In this document: positions 1 to 8,239 of the stretch, piece by piece
Layout: the number at the start of each line of letters is the position of its first letter
Numbering within the stretch: position 1 is the first letter of the stretch
Notes under the pieces: generated by a model
The model's input: the letters and a program-made list of their open reading frames with translations, nothing else
What the model was told of the DNA's origin: nothing
Database searches by the model: none
Source of the DNA: Acrocarpospora phusangensis
GTDB lineage: Bacteria > Actinomycetota > Actinomycetes > Streptosporangiales > Streptosporangiaceae
NCBI RefSeq assembly: GCF_016862995.1
Contig: NZ_BOOA01000016.1
Span: 1 to 64,000 of the forward strand
Direction of reading: 5' to 3'
DNA length: 64,000 nt
Position numbers and translations under genes: made by a program

Positions 1-1
1 G

Positions 2-781
2 AACGTCATCGGCCCGGCGCCCGAAACGCTCACCGGCATGGAGGTCGCGACCTTCGTCGCCGAGGTGGACTGCGCCGCGCCGCCGTTGCCCGCCGCCGAA
101 CCGCACCAGCCCGTCTTCACCCGCTACTGGCTCAACAACACCGGCCCGGCCCCGATCGGGAACATGCCCGTCGCCGTGCACCTGTCCGCCGCCGACCTCG
201 ACGGTCCCGGCGAACTCACCCTCTCGATCGCCTCCTCGCTCACCGAGGACACCGCCGAGGGCGTCGTGAGCCTGCTCGCCCCCGACGGCTGGCTGGTCGA
301 GCCCGCGATCCGCCCGTACGTCCTGCCGCCCGGGGGCCACGCCACCGTCCCCGTGAGCTTCGCCCTCCCGCCGGGCGTCCGCGACGGCCTCTACTGGCTC
401 CGCGCCCGCACCTCCTTCGCCGGCCAGGAGTACGAGGACATCACCCGCGTCCACATCGGCGGCCGTCACCCCGTCGGCCTCGGCGTCACGACCACCGGCC
501 CCCTGCGGCTGAGATCCGGCGAGCACGCCGAGATCGCCGTCCGGCTGGCCTCCGGCGCCCTCACCCCGGTCTCCGTCCAGACCCAGCTCATCAGCCCGTG
601 GGGAACCTACGACATGTTCCCCACCTGGAACACGGGCGTCGTCATCCCCGCCGAGGGCGAGGCGGACGTGCGTTTCCCGGTCGTCGCGGGCCTGCCCGGC
701 CGCTGGTGGGCCCTGGTCAAGGTGGCCTGCGCCGGCTGGCTCCACTACACCGAGACCATCGAGATCGAGGTCATCCCGTGA
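2..781 (+). CDS. C-terminal part of a large beta-sandwich protein (possibly a glycoside hydrolase), 5' end outside window
   Basis: The reading frame is open from the left edge, so only the last 259 codons are present; the first ATG (38) is internal. The residues read as two immunoglobulin-like beta-sandwich modules, the first with the feel of NEW3/NPCBM-associated domains (LPPGGHATVPVSFALPPGV, then DGLYWLRART), the second ending in GRWWALVKVACAGWLHYTETIEI. Such modules often follow the catalytic core of actinobacterial GH38 alpha-mannosidases or other glycosidases, but no catalytic residues can be seen here. The assignment to a glycosidase is inference; the partial status is certain. Confidence 0.6.
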   Translation, partial: NVIGPAPETLTGMEVATFVAEVDCAAPPLPAAEPHQPVFTRYWLNNTGPAPIGNMPVAVHLSAADLDGPGELTLSIASSLTEDTAEGVVSLLAPDGWLVEPAIRPYVLPPGGHATVPVSFALPPGVRDGLYWLRARTSFAGQEYEDITRVHIGGRHPVGLGVTTTGPLRLRSGEHAEIAVRLASGALTPVSVQTQLISPWGTYDMFPTWNTGVVIPAEGEADVRFPVVAGLPGRWWALVKVACAGWLHYTETIEIEVIP

Positions 782-883
782 GAACCGCCGCGGCCCGCGA
801 GGGGGAGATCGTCGGCGACCGGACGAGGTCTGGCTGCGGGCGTCGCCGCTCTCGTCCGGGCATGAGAAGCCGTCCTCGATGCG

Positions 884-1003
884 ATGGAGGCTGGAGCGAT
901 GGAGGCTGGAGCGATGGAGTCTGGAGCGATGAGGGCCGGAGCGATGGAGGCTGGAGCGATGGAGGCCGGAGCGATGAGGGCCGGAGCGATGAGGGCCGGA
1001 GCG
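884..1003. repeat. 15-bp tandem repeat, eight units plus a decayed ninth
   Basis: Eight head-to-tail copies of ATGGAGGCTGGAGCG or its variants (ATGAGGGCCGGAGCG, ATGGAGTCTGGAGCG) start at 884, 899, 914, 929, 944, 959, 974 and 989; a ninth at 1004 has drifted. The unit is a multiple of three, so in one frame it would encode repeated MEAGA/MRAGA pentapeptides, but no ribosome binding site or conserved protein supports translation. It fills most of the 256-base gap before the next gene and may have arisen by replication slippage. Confidence 0.9.
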
Positions 1004-1037
1004 ATGGGGGCGCCGTCGATCTGGTGGGGGGCGGACG

Positions 1038-1754
1038 GTGAAGGTGGCCGCTGTCGTTCGCGGGCAGGAGATCACCGTTGCTGAGGTGGAGGTCCGGCTG
1101 GCGGACATCCGTGGAGGTCCACTGGCGGGGAGGCTGCCTCATCCGGACGCGCCTGAGGGGCGCAACGTGCGGCGGTGGCTGGTTCAGGTGATGGTGGCCG
1201 AGCTTCTCGTCCGGCAGGAGATGGCTGAGCGGCGGGGCTCCGGGGCGGGGGCGGAGCTGAGTCTGGAGTTGGCCATGCGGACCGGCGGAGTGGTCGCGGC
1301 CGTGCTCGCCACTCCGGATGGGCGCGCCCTGTTTGAGCAGGTCACCGGCAACATCCACGCGGACGAAGCCGAAATATCCGGCTACTACGTGCGCAATGGT
1401 GACAGGTTCACCGTGCCCGAGGTTCGGTGGACTCGTGAGCTCGGTCCGGTCCGGCGCGGGGAACTCACCGGGCCGATCGAGGAGGCCGTCTTCGGGGCCG
1501 CCGAGGGTGAGGTCGTGGGGCCGGTCGAAGGGCCGGGCGGCCCGTGGACGATCACTGTGGAGCGGATCGAGGGCGGGGGGCGCAAGCCGTACCAGACGGT
1601 TCGGGAGGAGGTCGGACGGGAGCTCACGGCCGCCCGGCGTGAGGAGGAGTTCGCGCGGTGGCTCCAGGCCAGGACCGCCGCCTATGTACGGCTGTCGCCG
1701 GGGTTCGAGCATCCGGGCGATCCGAGCCAGCCCGACGCGGTCCACCGGCACTAG
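1038..1754 (+). CDS. parvulin/SurA-like (PPIC-type) peptidyl-prolyl isomerase-related protein
   Basis: The 238-residue protein starts at GTG 1038. Its N-terminal half resembles the chaperone helices of SurA/PrsA proteins (VRGQEITVAEVEVRLADIR, then a helix with LLVRQEMAERR). The C-terminal half has the parvulin-like pattern G-x-LTGPIEEAVFGAAEGEVVGPVEGPGG followed by WTITVERI, then a helical tail. No signal peptide or membrane segment is visible, unlike exported foldases, so it is probably cytoplasmic. It ends 10 bases before the acyltransferase gene and could be co-transcribed with it. Isomerase activity is uncertain because the parvulin domain is short and divergent. Confidence 0.6.
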   Translation: MKVAAVVRGQEITVAEVEVRLADIRGGPLAGRLPHPDAPEGRNVRRWLVQVMVAELLVRQEMAERRGSGAGAELSLELAMRTGGVVAAVLATPDGRALFEQVTGNIHADEAEISGYYVRNGDRFTVPEVRWTRELGPVRRGELTGPIEEAVFGAAEGEVVGPVEGPGGPWTITVERIEGGGRKPYQTVREEVGRELTAARREEEFARWLQARTAAYVRLSPGFEHPGDPSQPDAVHRH

Positions 1755-1764
1755 GGTGAGCGTC

Positions 1765-3210
1765 ATGGGACGGCAATTGAGCGCGCTGGACGCGCAGTTC
1801 CTCAACTTCGAGACGGCCGCCAACCTCGCGCACATCGCCGGGCTGACCGTGCTCGACCCCTCCTCCGCCCCCGGCGGGATGGTGGCCAAGGACGCGATCA
1901 TCGACCTGCTCCGGGAGCGCGCGCATCTCGCGCCGCCGCTGCGGCGCAGGCTGGTCGAGGTGCCGTTCGGGCTGGACCATCCGTACTGGGCGGAGGACCG
2001 GGAGGTCGACTTCGACTACCACGTGCGGGAGCTCGCGCTGCCCCCGCCCGGCAACGACCACCAGCTCGGCGAGCAGGTGGCGCGGCTGCACGGCAGGCGG
2101 CTGGACCGGCGCAGGCCGCTCTGGGAGCTCTACCTGATCCACGGCCTCGCGGGCGGCAGGGTCGCGATCTACACCAAGGTCCACCACGCCGCCATCGACG
2201 GCATCGAGGGCGCCGAGGTGCTGGCCGCGCTGATGGACCTGACGCCGGAGCCGCGCGAGGTCGAGCCCGACCTGACGCCGCCGGAGACCGCGCCCGAGCT
2301 GCCGGAGATGATCAGCCGCGGGGTGTCCCGGCTGCTCGACAACCCCTCGGCCGTGCTGCGTTTCGTCAGCAACGCCGTGCCCCGGCTGGACGAGATGCCC
2401 GTCGTCTCCCAGATCCCGGGAGCCGGGCTGGTGGCGCGGGTCATCCGCGGGATGGGCTGGACCGGGGACACGCCCGGCCCCGAACTGCCCGACCTGCCCC
2501 GCCTGACCGTGCCGCGTACGCCGTTCTCCGGGCCGATCACGCCGCATCGGCGGTTCGCGTTCGGCAGGCTGTCGCTGGCCGACGTGAAGAAGGTCAAGAA
2601 CGCGCACGGGGTCACCGTCAACGACGTGGTGATGGCGCTGTGCGCGTCCGCCGTCCGCCGCTGGCTGGTGCAGCGGGACGAGCTGCCCGCGGAGCCGCTG
2701 GTGGTGGGCATCCCGTTCTCCACCCGGGGCGAGGCCGCCGACGACTCGATCGCCAACCAGGTCCTGCTGGCCACCACCGGCATCCCCACGGACGTGGCCG
2801 ACCCGCGGGCGCGGCTGGCGCTGGTGAGCACGGCGATGGCGGCGGTGAAGGAACGGTTCGCGGTCGCCCCCGCGACCTGGCTGCTGGAGTTCAGCCAGGC
2901 CATGCCGGCCGCGCTGAGCAGCCTGGCCGACCGGGCCGCCTTCCGGCTGGCCGCCAGGACCGTCCCGGCCATGAACCTGATGATCTCCAACGTGCCGGGG
3001 CCGCAGCTTCCCCTCTACATCTGTGGCGCCCGCGTGCTGGCCCAGTACCCGGTCTCGGTCATCACCGACGTCAGCGGCGGCATCAACATCACCGTCTTCT
3101 CCTACGACGGGTTCCTGGACGTCGGCATCGTCGTGGACCGGGAGATGGTCCCGGACGTCTGGGACTTCGTGGACTACCTGCAGGACGCGCTGGCCGAGCT
3201 GATGCCCTGA
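1765..3210 (+). CDS. wax ester synthase / diacylglycerol acyltransferase (WS/DGAT)
   Basis: Bifunctional acyltransferase that esterifies diacylglycerol or fatty alcohol with acyl-CoA to make storage lipid at the membrane surface. The 481-residue protein has the family's usual length. The N-terminus MGRQLSALDAQFLNFE is typical, the catalytic HHxxxDG motif is intact as HHAAIDG at residues 140-146, and the late region NLMISNVPGP matches the conserved NxxxSNVPGP block. I start at ATG 1765; the frame is open well upstream only because of high GC. It is convergent with the kinase gene, with 22 bases between the stops. Confidence 0.93.
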   Translation: MGRQLSALDAQFLNFETAANLAHIAGLTVLDPSSAPGGMVAKDAIIDLLRERAHLAPPLRRRLVEVPFGLDHPYWAEDREVDFDYHVRELALPPPGNDHQLGEQVARLHGRRLDRRRPLWELYLIHGLAGGRVAIYTKVHHAAIDGIEGAEVLAALMDLTPEPREVEPDLTPPETAPELPEMISRGVSRLLDNPSAVLRFVSNAVPRLDEMPVVSQIPGAGLVARVIRGMGWTGDTPGPELPDLPRLTVPRTPFSGPITPHRRFAFGRLSLADVKKVKNAHGVTVNDVVMALCASAVRRWLVQRDELPAEPLVVGIPFSTRGEAADDSIANQVLLATTGIPTDVADPRARLALVSTAMAAVKERFAVAPATWLLEFSQAMPAALSSLADRAAFRLAARTVPAMNLMISNVPGPQLPLYICGARVLAQYPVSVITDVSGGINITVFSYDGFLDVGIVVDREMVPDVWDFVDYLQDALAELMP

Positions 3211-3232
3211 TCCGCGGCACCCGGGCGCGCCG

Positions 3233-5173
3233 TCACTTGGCGAAGTACGTGCCCGGGTCGCTGCGGCCGACGACCCCGCCGACGCAGCGGTAGCTGCGCA
3301 CGCCGCGGGAGAACTGCTCGGTGGACGGCGGCAGGACCGACAGCTGCCAGCGGTCGGCCGTGTAGCGCGCGGCGGCGGCCGATCGGGAGGCCATCAGCAC
3401 CTTCATCGAGCAGAGCTTGGTGACCGTGGGGTGTTGCTCCAGCTCGTTCAGGTTGCTGGTGAGGGCGTCCAGGGGCAGCGGCGCGACGGCGAACGTCTCC
3501 CAGGCGTGCTGCGCCTCACAGCCGACCCGGGGGGAGGTCACCGCGCCCGCGATGGAGACGATGCCGCTCCAGCACTCGGACTCCTTGACGCAGGCCGCAC
3601 CCGGCACCGTCGCGGCCGCGCAGCCGTCGGTGTAGGTCGCCACCTCGATGCCGGCCTTCTCCTCGCCGCCGCCGAGTTCCTGGCCGATGCTGGGCACGCT
3701 CCCGGTTCCTGTCCCGCCGGGATCCCGGTCCAGGACCATGTAGACGATGCCGCCGGCCAGCAGCAACGCGAAGATCGCGGCGATCACCGCGAACACGGCG
3801 GTGGAGTTCCGGGCGGGCGGCGGGGACGGCGGGGACGACGGCGCGATCTTGGGCGTGGTGGCCGCCCGGTGCACGTCCGGCCCCGCGTAGGCCCCGCCGC
3901 CCGGGGAGGTCATCGAGTAGGGGATCGGCGGAGCGGCGTACCCGCCCGGCCCGGGAGGAGCGTAGCCGGGCGGCGGCGCGTAACCCCCGGGCTGGGGCGG
4001 TGGCCCGCCGGATCCGAAGGATGGTCCCGCTTGGGGGGGCGGCCCGCCGGATCCGAAGGATGGTCCCGCTTGGGGGGATGGCCCGCCGGGCCCGAAGGGC
4101 GGGCCCGCTTGGGGAGGCGGCCCTCCGGGGGCGAAAGGCGGGCCCGTCTTGGACGGCGGCCCACCGGGTCCGTGGGGTGGTTCTGCGTATAAGCCCGCCT
4201 TGGGCGATCCGCCCGGACCATGCGCCGGTCCCGCGTTGGGGGGAACCCCGCCGGGGCCATGACCCGCCGACGCTCCCGCGTACGCGCCGGGAGAGTCGTC
4301 GCGGGGGGAGGACAGGGCGGCGGGGGCGGGGCCCGCGCTGGTGCCGTCCACGGTGAGCAGGGTCAGGGCGTCGCGTAAGCGGGCCGCGGTCTGGGTGCGC
4401 CGGCCCGGGTTGCTGGCCATGGCGTCCCTGAGGACGTCCACGAGGGCCACCGGGACGCCCGCGATGTCCGGGATCGGCTGCCGGTGCAACGCCATGATCA
4501 CGGCGATGTTGACGACGCCGTTCTGGGGGAAGCGGGGCGGCCGGCCGCTCAGCAGGGCGTAGAGGGTGGCGGCCAGCGCGTACACGTCGCCGGCGGCGGT
4601 GGGCTCGGTCAGCTCGAAGGCCTCCGGCGGCGCGTACGCGGGCGTCAAAGACTCCCGGGTCACCGACAGTTCGGCGCCCTCGCCGGAGGACGGCATGGTG
4701 GCCAGCCCGAAGTCCGACAGCGCCACCAGGCCGTACGAGTTGATCAGGATGTTGGCCGGCTTCACGTCCCGGTGCAGCACCCCGGCGGCGTGCGCGGCGG
4801 CCAGCGCGTCGGCGATCTTGATGCCGATGTCGCGCACCTCGCGCACGCTCAGCGGCCCGTGCTTGCGCAGCCGGTCGGCCAGCGACCCGCCCGGGCACAG
4901 CTCCAGCACCATGTACGGCCGCCCGTCCGGCATCACGCCCGCGTCGTACACGTCCGCCACGTGCGGATGCCCCGACAGCGCCCCGGCCGAGGTGACCTCG
5001 CGCATGAACCGCCGCCGGTCCCGATCCGACACCAGCACCCGGTTGTCGATCTTCAGGGCCACCTCGCGGCCGACGGCCAGCTGCCTGGCCCGGTAGACCA
5101 CGCCGAACCCGCCCTGCCCGAGGATGTCCAGCACCTCGTAGCCCTGCACCAGCGGGGAGCCCGCCTCACTCAT
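3233..5173 (-). CDS. transmembrane Ser/Thr protein kinase, PknB-like (Hanks type)
   Basis: The 646-residue protein begins at ATG 5173 (MSEAGSPLVQGYEVL). The kinase domain, residues about 12-275, has the glycine loop GQGGFGVVY (19-27), invariant Lys41, HRDVKPAN (134-141), DFG (154-156) and the APE equivalent in TPAYAPPEAF. A long Pro/Gly-rich linker (about 300-450) contains 13-residue repeats. One TM helix (about 457-480, STAVFAVIAAIFALLLAGG) is followed by an outside domain of about 150 residues with several cysteines, resembling septum-formation-type sensor domains rather than PASTA repeats. The ligand is unknown. It lies downstream of the ABC exporter genes on the same strand. Confidence 0.93.
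   Translation of the reverse strand: MSEAGSPLVQGYEVLDILGQGGFGVVYRARQLAVGREVALKIDNRVLVSDRDRRRFMREVTSAGALSGHPHVADVYDAGVMPDGRPYMVLELCPGGSLADRLRKHGPLSVREVRDIGIKIADALAAAHAAGVLHRDVKPANILINSYGLVALSDFGLATMPSSGEGAELSVTRESLTPAYAPPEAFELTEPTAAGDVYALAATLYALLSGRPPRFPQNGVVNIAVIMALHRQPIPDIAGVPVALVDVLRDAMASNPGRRTQTAARLRDALTLLTVDGTSAGPAPAALSSPRDDSPGAYAGASAGHGPGGVPPNAGPAHGPGGSPKAGLYAEPPHGPGGPPSKTGPPFAPGGPPPQAGPPFGPGGPSPQAGPSFGSGGPPPQAGPSFGSGGPPPQPGGYAPPPGYAPPGPGGYAAPPIPYSMTSPGGGAYAGPDVHRAATTPKIAPSSPPSPPPARNSTAVFAVIAAIFALLLAGGIVYMVLDRDPGGTGTGSVPSIGQELGGGEEKAGIEVATYTDGCAAATVPGAACVKESECWSGIVSIAGAVTSPRVGCEAQHAWETFAVAPLPLDALTSNLNELEQHPTVTKLCSMKVLMASRSAAAARYTADRWQLSVLPPSTEQFSRGVRSYRCVGGVVGRSDPGTYFAK
4010..4165. repeat. 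39-bp in-frame tandem repeats inside the kinase linker
   Basis: Units of 39 bases begin at 4010, 4049, 4088 and about 4127; the first two are nearly identical and the next two have diverged. They encode 13-residue Pro/Gly blocks of the type GPSFGSGGPPPQA in the cytoplasmic juxtamembrane linker. In-frame expansion probably lengthened the linker. Confidence 0.8.
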
Positions 5174-5227
5174 GGACTCTGGCCTCCTCTTGCCAGCGGC
5201 ACCATACCGCACCTGAAGAGGACTCGT

Positions 5228-5398
5228 TTATTCGCCGGATTCCCCTGCCACGCCGAGGAGTTTCTCCGCTTCCATGTGGAGTGCGTGGATGAGGACGAGG
5301 CGCACGCGGAGTTCCGCGTCGCCCAGTTCCTCGGTCGTGATGGGATCGTCCATTCCGACTGGTGGACGCCCCATCGCGGCCGGTGGTTTGCCGGGCAT
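5228..5398 (-). CDS. small hypothetical protein (56 aa) between ABC permease and kinase
   Basis: A 57-codon frame, too short for most gene finders, runs from ATG 5398 to TAA 5228. It reads MPGKPPAAMGRPPVG, then MDDPITTEELGDAELRV, then a predicted helix RLVLIHALHMEAEKLLGV. The helix composition and third-position GC look coding. It lies in the same frame as the preceding permease, 21 bases after that stop, and ends 54 bases before the kinase start, so it could belong to one transcription unit. There is no clear Shine-Dalgarno sequence; internal ATGs at 5374 and 5353 are alternative starts. Function unknown. Confidence 0.45.
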   Translation of the reverse strand: MPGKPPAAMGRPPVGMDDPITTEELGDAELRVRLVLIHALHMEAEKLLGVAGESGE

Positions 5399-5419
5399 GC
5401 CGGGCTCGTATGCGTACGG

Positions 5420-6247
5420 CTACTCCCCGAAGCGGGACAGTCTGCCCTTGGTCCTGGCGTGGCGGAGGGTCAGGCCGTACAGCCAGAGGGCGGCGGCCAC
5501 GTAGGCGACGTCGAGGCACGCGGCGGCGGTGAGGCGGTCCCAGGGGATGGCGCCGCCGCCGAGCACCGCGCGCATGCCCTCGAAGACGTGGGTGGCGGGG
5601 ACGAAGGCGGCGATCGTCTGGAGGGCCTGCGGCAGGACCGAGACCGGGTAGAAGACGCCCGCCAGCGGCTGGAAGACGAAGACCAGGCTCCAGGCGATCA
5701 CCTGGGCGCCCTCGCCGAAGCGCAGCACGCAGGAGATCGCGACGACGGCCAGCGCCCAGCCCATGACCATGAGGACGGCCATGAACGGCACCAGCCCGAT
5801 GCCGACGGTGAGCAGGCCGAACCCGTACAGGACGTACGCGAGGACGGCCATGATGACGATGCTGGCGGCGATCTTGGTGAGGGAGAAGAGCACCAGGCCG
5901 GTCAGGTACTCCGCCGGGGTGACCGGGGTGACGTGCACGTTGAGCAGGTTCCTGCTCCAGATGTCCTCCAGGAAGCCGATCGCCACCTCGTTGGCGGCCC
6001 GGTGCAGCACCTGCCAGAGCAGGACCGCGCCGAGCAGCATGGAGACGATGAACGGCACCTTCTGGGCCTGGAGGAAGAGCGTCACATAGCCCCACACCAC
6101 CAGCTCGATGACCGGCCAGAAGACGATCTCGAACACCCGGATCGGGCTCCGCCGGAGCGCCGCCAGGTCCCGCACGACGACCCCGCCGATCCGCCTGCGC
6201 CGCGCGGCCAGGCTCAACGGCGGGTACGCGAGGTCCGTGACGCTCAT
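5420..6247 (-). CDS. ABC-2 type transporter permease
   Basis: 275-residue integral membrane protein with about six hydrophobic helices (for example VPFIVSMLLGAVLLWQVLH and LVPFMAVLMVMGWALAVVAI) and the ABC-2 family layout. The ATG at 6247 lies inside the stop of the ATPase gene (4-base ATGA overlap), which fixes the start and shows translational coupling. Together the two proteins would form a drug, lipid or polysaccharide exporter. The substrate cannot be read from the sequence. Confidence 0.88.
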   Translation of the reverse strand: MSVTDLAYPPLSLAARRRRIGGVVVRDLAALRRSPIRVFEIVFWPVIELVVWGYVTLFLQAQKVPFIVSMLLGAVLLWQVLHRAANEVAIGFLEDIWSRNLLNVHVTPVTPAEYLTGLVLFSLTKIAASIVIMAVLAYVLYGFGLLTVGIGLVPFMAVLMVMGWALAVVAISCVLRFGEGAQVIAWSLVFVFQPLAGVFYPVSVLPQALQTIAAFVPATHVFEGMRAVLGGGAIPWDRLTAAACLDVAYVAAALWLYGLTLRHARTKGRLSRFGE

Positions 6248-6978
6248 GCCGGCACCGTGCCTTCCCTGGCGACCTTGAGGAAGACCTCCTCCAGGTCGTC
6301 CACGCCGAAGTCGCTGGCCAGTTCGGCCGCGCTGCCCCGGGCGACGATCCGGCCCGCGGACACGAAGTGGATGCGATCGCACATGCGCTCGACCTCGCGC
6401 ATGTTGTGCGAGGTGATCAGCAGCGCCGTCCCGGTCTCCCGCGCGACCCGCACGAGCAGGCCGCGGATGCGGTCGCCGGCGTCCGGGTCCAGGGCGGCCG
6501 TCGGCTCGTCCAGGATCAGCAGGCGCGGCTCGTTGAGCAGGGCCTTGGCCAACTGCACGCGGGTGTGCTGGCCGGAGGAGAGCTCGATCACCTTGCGCCG
6601 GGCCAGCGCGCCCAGGTCCAGCAGGTCGACGATCTCGGCGACGCGGCGGCGGGGGCGGCGCAGGCCGTACAGGCGGGCGAAGGCGTCCAGGACCTCGCGG
6701 ACGTGGAGCACGCCGGGCAGGCCCAGGTAGCTGGCCGAGAAGTTGACCCGGCTGAGCACCTCCGTGCGGTGCCTGGCCAGGTCGAGGCCGAACATGCGGA
6801 CGGTGCCCGAGTCCGGCGTGACCAGGCCGAGCAGCATGTGCAGGGTCGTCGACTTGCCTGCTCCGTTCGGGCCGAGCAGTCCGGCGATCTCGCCCGTGCC
6901 GACCGTGAGACTGATCCCGTCCACGGCCTGCACGTCCCCGAACCGTTTGGCGAGGTCTACCGCCTCAAGAATCCCCAC
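6244..6978 (-). CDS. ABC transporter ATP-binding protein (ABC-2 exporter)
   Basis: 244-residue nucleotide-binding subunit starting at GTG 6978. Walker A is GPNGAGKS (36-43), the signature is a variant LSSGQ rather than LSGGQ, Walker B is LLILDEPT, and the switch His lies in TSHNMREVE. Length is near the family norm. It drives the permease encoded immediately downstream. The changed signature residue is conservative and is known in some ABC-2 ATPases. Confidence 0.9.
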   Translation of the reverse strand: MGILEAVDLAKRFGDVQAVDGISLTVGTGEIAGLLGPNGAGKSTTLHMLLGLVTPDSGTVRMFGLDLARHRTEVLSRVNFSASYLGLPGVLHVREVLDAFARLYGLRRPRRRVAEIVDLLDLGALARRKVIELSSGQHTRVQLAKALLNEPRLLILDEPTAALDPDAGDRIRGLLVRVARETGTALLITSHNMREVERMCDRIHFVSAGRIVARGSAAELASDFGVDDLEEVFLKVAREGTVPA

Positions 6979-7021
6979 CCGCCCAGCGTGCGGGGCTCAG
7001 CCCTCCGACCGCAACGCGTTT

Positions 7022-8140
7022 TCAGGCGGGCGCGGGCGCGGGCGCCGGAGGCGGGGGTTTGGGCGTCTCCGGCGGGGTCGCGGGCGGGCCCGAGTCGGGG
7101 GAGCGGCCCTGCGCGCTGCGGATCAGGGCGACGGCGACGGAGGTGACCGGCGCGGCCAGGAAGGCGCCGACGATGCCGGCCACGACGCTGCCGACGGCCA
7201 GGGCGACCAGGATGACGGCGCCGGGCAGGTCCAGCGCCTTGCCGTAGATCATGGGGGCCAGCACGTGCCCTTCGAGCTGCTGGATGAGGATCACGACGGC
7301 GATGACGATCACGGCGACCAGCCAGCCCTTGGCCACGAAGGCCACCACGGCGGCCAGCAGCCCGGCCAGGAACGCGCCAACCACGGGCAGGAAGGCGCCC
7401 AGGAAGGTCAGTACGGCGAGCGGAAGCGCGATGGGCACGCCGAGCAGCCACAGGGCCAGGCCGATGAAGAAGCCGTCCACGAAGCCGACCGCGGCGACGC
7501 CCCGGATGTAGCGGCCGACCACGTCGAAGACGACCCGGCTGGTGGTGACGATGTGCGGCCGGGACGCGCGGGGCGACAGGTCGGCGAGCCAGCGCAGCAG
7601 CACGTCGCCGCTGTGCACCAGGTAGATGGCCAGGATGACGGCCAGCACGGCGCCGATCACGATCTCGCCCGCGATGGTGACGCCGGTGAGCGCGCCGGTG
7701 GCGATCATCTGGCCGCGTTCCTGGAGGAAGGTGCGGGCCTGGGCGATCAGCTCGTCCAGGCGGGCCTGGTCCAGGCCGAGGGAGGCGGCGAACGTCTGCA
7801 GGTCGGCGACGGCCTTGTCCACGCTCTCGCCGAGCTGGCCGAAGCCGCTCACGGTCGGCGGCACCAGCAGGGCGATGAAGCCGGCGAACAGCGCCAGGCC
7901 GCCCAGGACCACCAGGAGCGTGGAGAGGGTGCGGTTGACGCCGCGGGCGCGGAGCCAGCGGGCCGGGGGGTACATGAGGGCGGTGAAGAAGACGGCGAAG
8001 ACGGCGGAGATGGCCACCGTGCGCACCTGGTAGAGCACCCAGAGGATGACCGCGGTGAGAGCGATCAGGATGAGGATCTGTTTGGCGGTGAGGCTGGCCC
8101 GGTACAGGGCTCCTCCGCTCTCGGCGGTCGCCGGTTTCAT
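7022..8140 (-). CDS. AI-2E family transporter (PerM-type membrane protein)
   Basis: 372-residue polytopic membrane protein with about eight TM helices and a central soluble region, the arrangement of the AI-2 exporter/PerM superfamily. Characteristic stretches include LLVPPTVSGFGQLGE and the final PAPAPAPA tail, which is low complexity. Start ATG 8140 has GGGAG at a normal distance upstream. The family contains Na+/H+ antiporters and putative autoinducer exporters; quorum signalling should not be assumed for this actinomycete protein. Confidence 0.88.
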   Translation of the reverse strand: MKPATAESGGALYRASLTAKQILILIALTAVILWVLYQVRTVAISAVFAVFFTALMYPPARWLRARGVNRTLSTLLVVLGGLALFAGFIALLVPPTVSGFGQLGESVDKAVADLQTFAASLGLDQARLDELIAQARTFLQERGQMIATGALTGVTIAGEIVIGAVLAVILAIYLVHSGDVLLRWLADLSPRASRPHIVTTSRVVFDVVGRYIRGVAAVGFVDGFFIGLALWLLGVPIALPLAVLTFLGAFLPVVGAFLAGLLAAVVAFVAKGWLVAVIVIAVVILIQQLEGHVLAPMIYGKALDLPGAVILVALAVGSVVAGIVGAFLAAPVTSVAVALIRSAQGRSPDSGPPATPPETPKPPPPAPAPAPA

Positions 8141-8201
8141 CAGCGCTCCCTCGCGTCTCCTGCGATCTGCCCGCTGATGATCGCAGAAGATCCGCCGCGG
8201 C

Positions 8202-8230
8202 GGCGAGGGGACCGCGGGGACCCCCTCGCC
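8202..8230 (-). terminator. GC-rich hairpin after the symporter gene
   Basis: Perfect 9-bp arms GGCGAGGGG (8202-8210) and CCCCTCGCC (8222-8230) enclose an 11-base loop, directly beyond the minus-strand symporter stop at 8240. There is no T tract, as is usual in actinomycetes. Confidence 0.6.
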
Positions 8231-8239
8231 GTCAGGCGA

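Noticed and set aside
884-1003. CRISPR-like array
   Set aside because: Units are contiguous 15-mers with no spacers and no cas genes nearby.
7022-8140. Autoinducer-2 export by the AI-2E family protein
   Set aside because: The family includes ion antiporters and there is no luxS or other quorum gene nearby.
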